NCBI GenBank assembly: GCA_021775805.1
Contig: JAJFHD010000024.1
Location: 1-64,000, forward strand
Length of the DNA stretch: 64,000 bases
DNA from: Alphaproteobacteria bacterium
Lineage (GTDB): Bacteria; Pseudomonadota; Alphaproteobacteria; Rhizobiales; JAJFHC01
Direction of reading: 5' to 3'
Shown: positions 15,157-24,076 of the stretch, piece after piece
Layout of the letters: every line of letters starts with the position of its first letter
How positions within the stretch are numbered: the stretch's first letter is position 1
Translations under genes and position numbers: made by a program
The notes under the pieces: generated by a model
Databases searched by the model: none
What the model was told of the DNA's origin: nothing
What the model saw: only the letters and a program-made list of their open reading frames with translations

Positions 15157-15627
15157 ATGGAAGAGATCGCGTTCCGGCAGGCGACCAAGCCAGATCTCCC
15201 GGAAATCGTCCGGCTGCTCGTCGACGATCCAATTGGTCAGACGCGGGAGGTGTTGTCCGACCCGCTCGACGCCAGATATTCGTCAGCCTTCGAGGCCATC
15301 GATGCAGACCCGAACCAGTTGTTTGCCGTGATCATCGACAAAAACACCGAAGCCGGTGAGGTGGTCGGCTGCATGCAATTGACGTTTATCCCGGGCCTGT
15401 CGCGCACGGGCATGTGGCGCGGTCAGATCGAGAACGTGCGTGTTGCCGCCCGATTGCGGGGCGGTGGTGTCGGCAGGCGGTTTTTCGAGTGGGCGATCGA
15501 TCGGTTCCGGGAGCGCGGCTGCGGATTGGTTCAGCTGACTTCAGACAAGACGCGGCCCGATGCGCTTCGGTTCTATGCGTCCCTGGGCTTTGAAGCCAGT
15601 CATGAGGGCCTGAAACTCTCCTTGTAG
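15157..15627 (+). CDS. GNAT family N-acetyltransferase
   Basis: 156 residues from the ATG at 15157, with AAGGA 7 nt upstream; a GTG at 15121 is less likely. A single GNAT fold: FRQATKPDLPEIVRLL at the N-terminus, VVGCMQLTFIPGLSR as beta4, and the acetyl-CoA loop VRVAARLRGGGVGRRFFEWAI (R/Q-x-x-G-x-G/A), ending with DALRFYASLGFEASHEG. The acceptor substrate is unknown. The gene stands alone. Confidence 0.88.
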   Translation: MEEIAFRQATKPDLPEIVRLLVDDPIGQTREVLSDPLDARYSSAFEAIDADPNQLFAVIIDKNTEAGEVVGCMQLTFIPGLSRTGMWRGQIENVRVAARLRGGGVGRRFFEWAIDRFRERGCGLVQLTSDKTRPDALRFYASLGFEASHEGLKLSL

Positions 15628-15688
15628 GATTTCCGGGGGATTGCGCGGGGCGGCTCCGTGCGAGAGCCGCCCCGCAAGCGACCGGGAA

Positions 15689-16288
15689 CTACTGCCTGGC
15701 CAGCCAGGCCATGAACAGCGATTGCGGTTTCGATTTCCGGATGGCGGGCCAGATGCGGCCTGCTTCCGCAACATTTTTTTCGAGACTGGAGCCGGTCAGA
15801 CCCTTTCCGAGCCATTTTGCCCGCAGATCCGGTGTAACGTTCAGATAGAGCTTGCCCTCATGGATGTTCCACAGCAGGGGGTCGCCGTCGAACTTGGTCT
15901 GCTGGGTCACTCCGAAGGCGCAGAAACCGCCATACTGGGGCAGGAAACGCGAAGGTTCCGCCAGGAACATTTTTTTGTGCTCGGCGGATTCGAACCAGTA
16001 TATCGCCCCATCATGGACGACCGCATGCCGGAGCGAACCAATCTGCGGTTTGCCCTCGGTGAAATAGCTCACGGTGTCGTATCCGCGCAATGCAAGCGGT
16101 GCCGGAGCGTCATTGGGTTGACCGGTAAAGGTCAGGCCGTGGCCGACATTGACATCGTAGACGCCAATCTGATCCTGTTCGCCGGCCGATATCGGCGTCG
16201 GCGCCGCAAACAGAATGCCGGCAAGGGCGATGCCTGTTGCGATCTTCAACACTTTGGCTGGTGAAAGCAGTATTTTGGACATATTCAT
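15689..16288 (-). CDS. Secreted YHS-domain protein
   Basis: 199 residues from the ATG at 16288, where AGAAAGG precedes it; upstream codons in the same frame are not needed. A signal peptide ending near PISAGEQ is followed by a YHS domain: LALRGYDTVSYFTEGKP, IYWFESAEHKKMFLAEPSRFLPQYGGFCAFGV, with one conserved Cys. YHS proteins of this secreted class are linked to metal handling, but no substrate is shown. It is divergent from the AraC regulator at 16508, which could control it. Confidence 0.85.
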   Translation of the reverse strand: MNMSKILLSPAKVLKIATGIALAGILFAAPTPISAGEQDQIGVYDVNVGHGLTFTGQPNDAPAPLALRGYDTVSYFTEGKPQIGSLRHAVVHDGAIYWFESAEHKKMFLAEPSRFLPQYGGFCAFGVTQQTKFDGDPLLWNIHEGKLYLNVTPDLRAKWLGKGLTGSSLEKNVAEAGRIWPAIRKSKPQSLFMAWLARQ

Positions 16289-16507
16289 TATTCTACCTTT
16301 CTGGAGTTGCTGATCATGATTGTCTCTGGGGACGGCTCTCATTAAAGTCAGAATTGATAGTTGTTTGAATGCGGTTTAGTCCAGAATTCATGCTCAAGCG
16401 TCCAAACGAGGAGGGAGAACTGGATTTTTAGGTTCTCCCGGCAAGGCAGTGGTGTAGTCTCGACCTGGCCGGATGCCACCGGCCCAACTGCCGGAAAGGG
16501 AAAAACC

Positions 16508-17422
16508 TTGGACACTCTGAGCGATGTGCTGAATCTGATGCGGTTGCAGGGCGTTGTCTATTTTCTCCGGGAATTTGCCGGTGCCTGGGGCATGGAGATG
16601 CCGGAGGGTCCGTTTGCACAATTCCATATGGTGGTCCGGGGGCGGTGCTGGTTCGAGACGGGTGGCAGGACAACCGAACTATCGAATGGCGACGTTGTCG
16701 TCTTTCCGCGCGGCGACGGGCACCGGTTGCTGGATACCCCTGACACGGTTCCGGTTCCTGGCATGAGCGTGTTTGAGGCTCACCTGAAAGGGCAACCGAT
16801 CTTTGCCGACGGCCCCCCGCGCGCGCAACTGCTGTGCGGGCATTTCGCCGTCGACCGGGCATTCAAGCACCCGCTCGTCGATGAGCTGCCGGCCGTCATC
16901 CACATCAAGGGGTTCTCAACCGGGCAATCCGAGTTGTTCGAGACCATCACCCGCGTCCTGATCAAGGAAACTCAGGCCGGTCAACCCGGCAGTGCCACGG
17001 TTGTCGACCGGTTGGCGGAGGTGTTGTTTGTCCAGGTGCTGCGGGCGTTCCTGCAGCAGACCAGACCGGTCAACGGGTTTCTTGCAGCGATACATGACGT
17101 GCAGATCAATCGGGCGCTCAGCGCTATTCACGGACGGATGAGTTCAGCGCTGACCCTCGCCGACATTGCCCGCGAAGCCGGGATGTCGCGGTCCGGACTT
17201 GCCCTGAAATTCAAGTCGATCCTGGCAGAAACGCCAATGGACTACCTGACGCGCTGGCGCATGCTCAAGGCACAGGAATACCTGAAGACGACGGACAACT
17301 CCCTGCCTGAGATCGCCGAGCGCGTCGGCTACAAGTCCGAGTCTGCCTTCGGCCATGCCTTCAAACGCCAGTTCGATCTCAGTCCGGGATCGTTTCGCCG
17401 GCTTGCTTCAGGCGACACCTGA
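16508..17422 (+). CDS. AraC family regulator with cupin sensor
   Basis: 304 residues from TTG at 16508 (LDTLSDVLNLMRLQGVVYF), preceded by GGAAAGGG; homologues begin at this point with MD-LSDVL. A cupin_6-type domain (about 5-180) has FHMVVRGRCWFETGG and NGDVVVFPRGDGHRL. The C-terminal two helix-turn-helix motifs (about 200-300) include LADIAREAGMSRSGLALKFK and LPEIAERVGYKSESAFGHAFKRQFDLSPGSFRR. It is divergent from the YHS gene with about 220 bp between, a usual arrangement for a local regulator. Confidence 0.87.
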   Translation: MDTLSDVLNLMRLQGVVYFLREFAGAWGMEMPEGPFAQFHMVVRGRCWFETGGRTTELSNGDVVVFPRGDGHRLLDTPDTVPVPGMSVFEAHLKGQPIFADGPPRAQLLCGHFAVDRAFKHPLVDELPAVIHIKGFSTGQSELFETITRVLIKETQAGQPGSATVVDRLAEVLFVQVLRAFLQQTRPVNGFLAAIHDVQINRALSAIHGRMSSALTLADIAREAGMSRSGLALKFKSILAETPMDYLTRWRMLKAQEYLKTTDNSLPEIAERVGYKSESAFGHAFKRQFDLSPGSFRRLASGDT

Positions 17423-17452
17423 GGCTTTCAGGACCGGCCATGACTGCCGTGG

Positions 17453-19051
17453 TCAGGCCGGCCGGGGAAATCTCAGTTCGAACAGGGCGCCGGTCTGCGA
17501 CGGGAGCAAATGGATGGTGCCCCTGTGCGCCGTCAGCATCGCTTTGACAATGCCAAGACCCATGCCGGTGCCGCCGGCTTCGCGCCGGGTCGTGAAGAAG
17601 GCATCGAAGATCCTGCTGCGGTCCTGGCCGGTGATGCCGTCGCCGTCGTCGCTGACCAGAACCACGAGATCGTTGCCGTCCGGCGCGGCGGTGAGGCGTA
17701 CGGTGCGGGCATTGTGCTGGGCCGCGTTTTCCAGAAGATGGCCAAGTATGATGCCGGTGTTCTCGTCGGAGACGGCAATGGATGAATCGCCGATCGTCTC
17801 GACGGCGAATTCGAGCTCGCTGAATTTCTGCCGGAGCCTGTCTATCACGCCGGAGAGCGTGCAACTGCCACCGGTCTGAGGGTTGTCGGCGCGGGCGAGG
17901 TCGCGCAGACGTTCAACCAGTATCGTCTGACGCTTGGTATCGGCGACGATGTTGTCGAGAAACTTCTCGCGTTCTTCAGGCGTCATGGAGGCACCGGAAT
18001 CGCGCAGCAGTTCCGCAGCGCCCTGAATCGACGTCAACGGCGACTTCAGTTCGTGAGACACATGGGCTGCGAAGTTTGCAATGTAGTCGGTGCGGTCCTG
18101 AAGGCTTTCGGCCATGGCAAGGAAGCTTTCCGAGAGCTTGGCTATCTCGCGGCTGCCGTGGCGCTGCAACGGCTGCATGGCGGCGCGATCGCCCCGGCTG
18201 ATGCGTGACGTCCGGGCAATCAGCTCGTTGAGCGGCCCCGAGATGGTGCGCAGAAACAGAAACCCGATGATTATGGTGAGGGTCAGCACAAACAGGAGGG
18301 CCAGTACCAGGTTCTTGCGTTCGTTGTAGAGCTGTTTGACGATGTTGCTGGGGGTCCGCGACATGTAAATGATGCCGGCAACGCGGGACTTGTGGATGAC
18401 CGGCACGGTGACGAAAACCCGTACGCCGGTGCCCCGGCTCAGAGAATAAAGCGATGGCGGCGGCTGATTGGAAACCCGGACCCTCATGACGCTTGCGTAT
18501 CGCCCCTTGAGCGCCGATGCGACTTCGGCCACATGCGCAAGCGATGTGCCGGTTTCGTGACGTCCGGCAATTACGGTGCCGAAGGGGTCGAGAATGCGGA
18601 AACCGGCAAGCGACGTCTTCTGGGCTGCCGATGTGAGATCGTACATTCTGGCGCCGATGGCGGCGAAGGCTGGTTGTGTCGGGCGTTCGGGTTGGCGGGG
18701 TTCGGGCCGGGGGCCCAGAATTTCATCGCCGGCAAGATCAAGTGAGGGAACGACCGGATGATAGGGTTCGTCGGGGTCCGGCAGAAGTTCCGGCGGCAGG
18801 GGCGTGCCCAATTGAAGGCCATCGCTGTCGCGGGCTGCGAGTTCCGCTGCCATATAGGCCGACAAGACCGCGCCCTGGGCAATCAGCTCGGCTTCGGTCT
18901 GGCGTATGAGCTGGTTCTCGTAAAGCCGGAAGAAGAACAGACCCGCCAGCGGCAGGGCGATCATTGAGAGCAGCATGACGACGACGATCATACTCAGCGT
19001 CGGGCGCCACTTCTTCGTGGTCGGTGGTCTCACGGGGTCTGAGACCGGCAT
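17453..19051 (-). CDS. Membrane sensor histidine kinase (ChvG/CreC-like)
   Basis: 532 residues. TM segments at about 18-42 and 247-268 flank a periplasmic sensor domain of about 200 residues. A HAMP follows (about 269-325), then HisKA with the phosphorylated His333 in HVSHELKSPLTSIQ, and the ATPase domain with LLENAAQHN (N box), DDGDGI (G1) and GGTGMGLGIVK (G2). It overlaps the upstream response-regulator gene by 22 bp, so the pair is translationally coupled. The signal is unknown. Confidence 0.9.
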   Translation of the reverse strand: MPVSDPVRPPTTKKWRPTLSMIVVVMLLSMIALPLAGLFFFRLYENQLIRQTEAELIAQGAVLSAYMAAELAARDSDGLQLGTPLPPELLPDPDEPYHPVVPSLDLAGDEILGPRPEPRQPERPTQPAFAAIGARMYDLTSAAQKTSLAGFRILDPFGTVIAGRHETGTSLAHVAEVASALKGRYASVMRVRVSNQPPPSLYSLSRGTGVRVFVTVPVIHKSRVAGIIYMSRTPSNIVKQLYNERKNLVLALLFVLTLTIIIGFLFLRTISGPLNELIARTSRISRGDRAAMQPLQRHGSREIAKLSESFLAMAESLQDRTDYIANFAAHVSHELKSPLTSIQGAAELLRDSGASMTPEEREKFLDNIVADTKRQTILVERLRDLARADNPQTGGSCTLSGVIDRLRQKFSELEFAVETIGDSSIAVSDENTGIILGHLLENAAQHNARTVRLTAAPDGNDLVVLVSDDGDGITGQDRSRIFDAFFTTRREAGGTGMGLGIVKAMLTAHRGTIHLLPSQTGALFELRFPRPA

Positions 19052-19734
19052 GAACCGAGCCGGAATCCGACGCCATGCATGGTTTCAATCACGTCGCTGC
19101 AGCCGATTGCCGAAATCTTCGACCTGATGTTGCGGATGTGGCTGTCTATCGTGCGATCGGAAACGTGGATGTTTACGGGATAGGCCGCGTCGACAATCTG
19201 TTCACGGGTGAAGGTCATGCGCGGGCGGGCGAGGAATGTTGTCAGAATGTCGAACTCGATGGCCGTCAGGGCGATCGGCTGACCGTCGAAATGGCCGGAA
19301 CGATGTGTGGCATCGAGTGTGAGTCCGCCCTGGGCAAGGACCTTCTGGCTGTCCGGGCCGGGTCTTGGTGTCGACGTCGTGCGTTTCAGGATGACGCCGA
19401 CACGGGCGACCAACTCACGCGGACTGAAGGGTTTGGTGACATAATCGTCGCCGCCGATTTCGAGGCCCAGAATCCGGTCGATCTCGTCGTCGCGGGCAGA
19501 CAGGAAGAGGATCGGTACATCGGAGGACTTGCGGATCCGCCGGCAGACTTCGAGGCCGTCGAGTTCAGGCAGACCGATATCCAGAATCACGATGTCCGGG
19601 GCCTGTTCTGAAAACAGGGTCATTGCCTGCGCGCCGTCACAGGCAACCCGCGCAGTCATGCCGGCTTTCTCGAGCGCAAAACAGATGACATCGCGGATGT
19701 GGGGATCGTCATCCACGACCAGGACGGTGTTCAT
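19030..19734 (-). CDS. OmpR/PhoB-type response regulator
   Basis: 234 residues. The receiver domain has the acidic pair in VDDDPHIRD, the phosphoacceptor Asp52 in IVILDIGLPE, and the lysine in VTKPFSPREL. The C-terminal winged helix (about 135-228) contains FDILTTFLARPRMTFTREQIVDAAY and VSDRTIDSHIRNIRSKI. It lies 24 bp after the DUF4173 membrane gene and overlaps the kinase gene, forming one operon. Confidence 0.93.
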   Translation of the reverse strand: MNTVLVVDDDPHIRDVICFALEKAGMTARVACDGAQAMTLFSEQAPDIVILDIGLPELDGLEVCRRIRKSSDVPILFLSARDDEIDRILGLEIGGDDYVTKPFSPRELVARVGVILKRTTSTPRPGPDSQKVLAQGGLTLDATHRSGHFDGQPIALTAIEFDILTTFLARPRMTFTREQIVDAAYPVNIHVSDRTIDSHIRNIRSKISAIGCSDVIETMHGVGFRLGSCRSQTP

Positions 19735-19758
19735 GGGGCAAACCCTGTGCTGTTGCCG

Positions 19759-21303
19759 TTACAAACCATCATATGCACCTGTATTCGAAAAACCAGCATT
19801 GGCCTTGGCGTTGATGTACCACTGGAGGCGCTGGCGGCGGAAGCCCCAGCGGCGCCAGTCGGCCTGTGCTGTTCCATGAATCACTTTAAGCCGGTTTCTG
19901 ATTAAGCATAGGCTTGTATTCCGTGCCGTCGGGCAACCGCCGGGCTCAGCGTGACCCAGATACCGTTCTATGGCGGGGATTGCCTGGGGACCGAGGTGGG
20001 CAAGGTATGCCATGTCGAGACGCGGTCCGTTGCCGTCGACCTCGAAACTGTGGTTTATGTTGTAGGAAGCGATGACATGGGGAAGGTTCGCCAAGCCGAT
20101 TCCATACAGAATGATGGCGACGGCGGCAAGGTTGCAACCGACCAGCCAGGTATTCGACCGGTTCAGGAATATTCGCAACAATATCAGCGCCAGGCCGATG
20201 GCGACCAGGCACATCCAGACGAAGGCTGCGACCCGCCAGTAGGTCAGGGAGTAGAACTCCACGTAGGCTGAAAGCCGCAGGAGAGCGGAGATCATGAGCA
20301 CAATGTTCTGGGCGATCCAGGCAAACACAAGAGTGCGAACGAGAGCGGAGGTCCCGAGCTTTGAGCCAGGCCGAAGAGCCGCCAGTACGAACAGGGCCGA
20401 GAGCACTGCCGCAATCAGCAAAGGGTAGGCGCCTTGCAGGGCGTAAGTGGCGTAGGTCATGCCGTCCGGCAATTGTGCTCCGGCCCACAGAAAGGTCGCG
20501 TCAAGTGCGGTCTGCGCCGCAAAAATCAGATTGAAGACTACCAGCCCGCGCATCACGGCCGCCGGGCTGAACAACCCCTGAGGCGACGGCGGCGCGGGAC
20601 ATGCGGCCGCGCCGCCTGCCGAATTCTTCAGCGCTGGAGGGTTTGGCAGGCGGACACGGATAAAGGGCCAGCAGACCAGCAGCATCAGCGCCCAGAAAAG
20701 CATTCGCACCAAGTCGAATGTATCCAGAGCGTCTGCAGGACTGAAGGAAAGCAACCAGTCCGCAATGATCGGATTGGCGGTTGTGAACAGGGCAAGGAAG
20801 GCCGTGCCGAGGAGTGCGGGCACGACCCAGGCAACCATGCCCGGCCGTGGCCGGCCGCCGGAGCGGTTATGCCTGTGCACCCGGCGCAGCCTCACGAGGT
20901 CGGATATGAGCCGGAACGGGCTGAGGGAGACAAACAGTATGACGATGCTCAGGCTGCCCTTGAAACCGCACTGGAACCTGCGGTTCACCAGCAGGGTGAA
21001 AACGACGATGCCTGTCAGACCCAGGGCCATCGCCAGAAGATTGAAGGCTTCAAGACTGGGTAGAACCGACAACGCGAACACAGCTGTTCCCTTGATGGCG
21101 GTCCGCCTCGGGATGGCCTCCGGGCTTGTCAGTTTCACTGCGGCGGCGGCGAGCGACAGGAAGCAGGCGAAGGTGACGCCGACCGCCTGATCGTAAAACA
21201 GCCAATCCGCGATGACCATCAGAACCAAGGCCGAAACGACCTGAACCTGGAAACGGGTGGGACGCGAGAACGGGGCACCCGAACGGCTAACGGCGTGAGT
21301 CAT
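19759..21303 (-). CDS. DUF4173 multi-pass membrane protein
   Basis: 514 residues from the ATG at 21303 (MTHAVSRSGAPFSRP); the open frame continues to 21516 but that part is Pro/Arg-rich and implausible. About a dozen hydrophobic segments are visible, with the DUF4173 features FNLIFAAQTALDATFLW, MTYATYALQGAYPLL and the C-terminal YNINHSFEVDGNGPRLDMAYLAHLGPQAIPAIERYL. The family has no established function. Being in an operon with a two-component system suggests it is the system's target or accessory sensor. Confidence 0.8.
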   Translation of the reverse strand: MTHAVSRSGAPFSRPTRFQVQVVSALVLMVIADWLFYDQAVGVTFACFLSLAAAAVKLTSPEAIPRRTAIKGTAVFALSVLPSLEAFNLLAMALGLTGIVVFTLLVNRRFQCGFKGSLSIVILFVSLSPFRLISDLVRLRRVHRHNRSGGRPRPGMVAWVVPALLGTAFLALFTTANPIIADWLLSFSPADALDTFDLVRMLFWALMLLVCWPFIRVRLPNPPALKNSAGGAAACPAPPSPQGLFSPAAVMRGLVVFNLIFAAQTALDATFLWAGAQLPDGMTYATYALQGAYPLLIAAVLSALFVLAALRPGSKLGTSALVRTLVFAWIAQNIVLMISALLRLSAYVEFYSLTYWRVAAFVWMCLVAIGLALILLRIFLNRSNTWLVGCNLAAVAIILYGIGLANLPHVIASYNINHSFEVDGNGPRLDMAYLAHLGPQAIPAIERYLGHAEPGGCPTARNTSLCLIRNRLKVIHGTAQADWRRWGFRRQRLQWYINAKANAGFSNTGAYDGL

Positions 21304-21688
21304 GGTTTGGTTTTCTTTGTGGGGCGTGAAGGAAGGGGCAGCGGGGGGATCCGGCAGGAAGCCGAAGGATCTGGTCCGGCGGCCGGGGCGCGAAAGGGGA
21401 TTATCGTGGCGCCTGGTCCGGGGGACGGGGCGGTGTCCAGCCACCAGCCGTCTCTCAGAATCGAGTCCGGCAGGCGATTGGTGCGGTTTCGGAAGGCGTG
21501 TCTTTTCTGCATGCAACCAAGATGCCGGCCCGGATTGCAGGCCTGGTGGGCACGGTCATGAAATTCCGTGCAGCGAAGTGCAGTTTTCGTGCAGCCAAGC
21601 CGGCCGCCTGAACCGGCGGATTCAATTTGGTTGCGGCGAGAGTCTGCGGCCGATACCGTCGCGGAATCGAATCGACCAGAGATCCCCC
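21304..21688. other. Intergenic between divergent genes
   Basis: About 385 bp. Both neighbouring reading frames remain open here, but the translations are unlike any protein and compositionally odd, so I treat it as non-coding and as the site of two promoters. Confidence 0.4.
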
Positions 21689-22723
21689 GTGACCGCACCC
21701 GAACGACGATCGAAACCGAATGCCGCAGCGTCGGCCGCCGCGGCCGAGCCGACCGGTCCGCTGGTGCTTGGGCGGTCGCCTACTCTGATCGGCATATTGT
21801 GTGTGGTCGGGGCATCGGTGGCGTTTTCGGCCAACGACATGACGGTAAAGTGGCTGTCCGGCGATTATCCGCTGCACCAGATCGTCCTGGTTCGGGCCAT
21901 CGTCGCAATGATTCTGACACTGGCGATCATCATCCCGCTCGAAGGCGGCTTTGTGAACCTCAAGACCCGCCGGCCCTTCATTCATTTCTTGCGCGGGTTG
22001 GCCGTTGTGGTCGCCAACATGACGTTTTTTGTCGGCCTGGTGTCGTTGCCGCTCGGCGAAGCCACGGCCATTTTTTTCATGGCACCGCTGTTCATCACCG
22101 CATTCTCGGTGGTTTTCCTGGGCGAAACCGTGGGCCTGAGGCGCTGGATCGCGGTGTTGGTGGGTTTGTGCGGGGTGATCATCGTGCTGCGGCCGGGCGC
22201 CTCCTTCCAGTGGGCCGCACTGCTGCCGATGGTGGCCGCCTTGGCCTACGCCCTGCTGCAGATCATGACCCGAAAGATCGGCGTCACCGACAAGGCCTCG
22301 ACAATGGCTTTCTACATACAGATGACGTTCATCATCGTGTGCACGGTAATCGGACTGACCCTTGGCGACGGCCGCTATGCCGGGACAGGCAACGCCAACA
22401 TCGAATTTCTGACCAAGGCCTGGGTCTGGCCGCCGGCACGCGACATCGGGATCATGGCAGCGCTTGGCGTCTTCAGCGCCGCCGGGGGGTATCTGATCAG
22501 CCAGGGCTACCGGTTGTGCGAAGCAGCGCTGGTGGCGCCGTTTGAATACCTGACCATGCCGCTGGCTGTGTTCTGGGGCGTCATGATCTGGAACGACTGG
22601 CCGGACGCGGTGGCCTGGATCGGAATCAGCCTGATTGCCGGGGCCGGCCTGTATGTCTTCTACCGTGAGACGATCATGGGCCGCCGCAATGTTCTCAAGG
22701 CCCCTCTGGCGCGCAACCGCTGA
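21689..22723 (+). CDS. EamA/DMT family transporter
   Basis: 344 residues from the GTG at 21689 (VTAPERRSKPNAA); the frame is open for 129 more codons upstream but without family similarity, and the start is not supported by a strong ribosome site. Ten TM segments in two EamA halves: ILCVVGASVAFSANDMTVKWLSG opens the first, and GIMAALGVFSAAGGYLISQGYRLCEAALVAPFEYLTMPLAVFWG belongs to the second. Family members export small metabolites or amino acids. Stand-alone gene. Confidence 0.82.
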   Translation: MTAPERRSKPNAAASAAAAEPTGPLVLGRSPTLIGILCVVGASVAFSANDMTVKWLSGDYPLHQIVLVRAIVAMILTLAIIIPLEGGFVNLKTRRPFIHFLRGLAVVVANMTFFVGLVSLPLGEATAIFFMAPLFITAFSVVFLGETVGLRRWIAVLVGLCGVIIVLRPGASFQWAALLPMVAALAYALLQIMTRKIGVTDKASTMAFYIQMTFIIVCTVIGLTLGDGRYAGTGNANIEFLTKAWVWPPARDIGIMAALGVFSAAGGYLISQGYRLCEAALVAPFEYLTMPLAVFWGVMIWNDWPDAVAWIGISLIAGAGLYVFYRETIMGRRNVLKAPLARNR

Positions 22724-22791
22724 CCCGAGCCTTGTCCATTTCCAATCGCGCAAACCAGGTTTTCGCCGGCGTCACGTTGGCGGACAGACTT

Positions 22792-23859
22792 TCATGCCGC
22801 AATCGTCTTGCCGGCGCCCTTGCTGCCGAACAGCGCCAGCATTTCACCGTAGGCCTGTGGATAGTCGTTTCCCAGCTGTTCGAGAATCCGGAGATCGCCG
22901 AGTTCCCCGGCGTAACGTTCGGCACAATCGTAGACCGGTAAGCAAATCGTCCCTGTATGGTTCGACTGGATCCGGCCCTGCCGCCAGCGGAGTGCACCGG
23001 CGACGACGAAACCTGTGGAAGGTCCGCTGGCGATGCCGAACAGGTCATCGAGGATCTTCGCTGTGGCGAAAGTCTCTGCATGGCCCGCCGGTACCACATC
23101 GTCAAACGCGGCGTTGTTGATGCCGTCGGGTATGAATTCCTGGTTGACGCCGTCGATGACAATGTCGATGTCGGTGCCGGATCCGGTGTCGTCCGAACCG
23201 CTGTACCGGCCGTTCGGCAGATCGACAAGATGCAGGCGTGTGGCATAGTTCCGCCGGCTGATCGCCCGCTTCAACGACATCAACGAACTGCCGGTTCCGA
23301 TGCAGGCGAACACATCTGTGGGAATGGTTGCGCTGGCACGGGTCGCGGCATCAAGGAAACAGGTTCCATAGCTGTTGAGCGGGTCATGACTCCAGGAGGT
23401 CTGGGCAAACTGCTTGACGTGAAACGCGTCGACGGTCTGACAGTATTTCTCGACGGCCCGTGTGCAGGCCATCAGATTGTCGAACATGTATATCTGGGCA
23501 TCGAGTTCCAGGAGCATCTCCAGCTTGGCATCCGACGTGGCCTGGGGACAGAACACCGAACAGCCGAGTTTCATGTCGCGGGCGAACCTTGCCACGGTGA
23601 GCGCCGTTGTCCCGCTGCTGTCGGTGACGAGCTGGGTTGCGGGACCTATCCGGCCATCGGACAGGCCGGCGACAAGGGCCTCGGAAACGAGATGAACCTT
23701 GTGGCTTCCGGAATATTTCTGGCGCTCGTCGACGAGCCAGACCGGGTAGGGTGAATCGATGGTCGACTCGATCGGGAAGGCAACCGCCTCGATGCTTCGG
23801 CCAATGTTTTCCACGAGCCGGATCTTGTTCAGCGTCCAACTGTTTCTGATGTAACCCAT
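22792..23859 (-). CDS. PLP-dependent cysteine-synthase-like (PALP) enzyme
   Basis: 355 residues from the ATG at 23859; GGAGG lies 7 nt upstream, which decides against the ATG at 23871. Fold-type II features are the likely PLP lysine in SGSHKVHLVSEA, TDSSGTTALTVARFARDM matching the phosphate/substrate loop, and GTGSSLMSLKRAI in the place of the glycine-rich GTGGT. The divergence from CysK/CysM is considerable, so the reaction (beta-replacement or elimination on a Ser/Cys-type substrate) is open. The upstream region contains a TTTTGTCAAATT element also found before the neighbouring XRE regulator gene. Confidence 0.78.
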   Translation of the reverse strand: MGYIRNSWTLNKIRLVENIGRSIEAVAFPIESTIDSPYPVWLVDERQKYSGSHKVHLVSEALVAGLSDGRIGPATQLVTDSSGTTALTVARFARDMKLGCSVFCPQATSDAKLEMLLELDAQIYMFDNLMACTRAVEKYCQTVDAFHVKQFAQTSWSHDPLNSYGTCFLDAATRASATIPTDVFACIGTGSSLMSLKRAISRRNYATRLHLVDLPNGRYSGSDDTGSGTDIDIVIDGVNQEFIPDGINNAAFDDVVPAGHAETFATAKILDDLFGIASGPSTGFVVAGALRWRQGRIQSNHTGTICLPVYDCAERYAGELGDLRILEQLGNDYPQAYGEMLALFGSKGAGKTIAA

Positions 23860-23993
23860 ATCGTCCTCCATGAAGTTGGCATAGAGATCCGATCACCCGA
23901 AAAGTTGAGCGTTACCGTTCCTGGCGGATAGGTGGCCGGGGTAATCGGACCGGAAAGAGGCTTACGTCCTGCATGGCGGGCCCCTCGCCAGTA

Positions 23994-24050
23994 TTAATTC
24001 ACAAAGAATTAATATTTGCAAATTTTATTTGCGTTTTGTCAAATTGTTTG
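23994..24050. promoter_or_regulatory. AT-rich control region upstream of PALP gene, with candidate operators
   Basis: An inverted repeat TTAATTC/GAATTAA sits near 23994-24012, then GCAAATTTTATTTG, then TTTTGTCAAATT at 24034-24045. The last two are echoed upstream of the XRE/dCTP-deaminase-like gene (25373-25388 and 25407-25418). The region stands out as strongly AT-rich. Binding by the XRE regulator is inferred from the shared elements. Confidence 0.5.
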
Positions 24051-24076
24051 CGCCTACACACGCCACCGGCGGTTGG

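Noticed and set aside
21455..22753. A 432-residue minus-strand frame across the DMT gene
   Set aside because: Very His/Gln/Arg-rich antisense translation of a clear ten-TM transporter.
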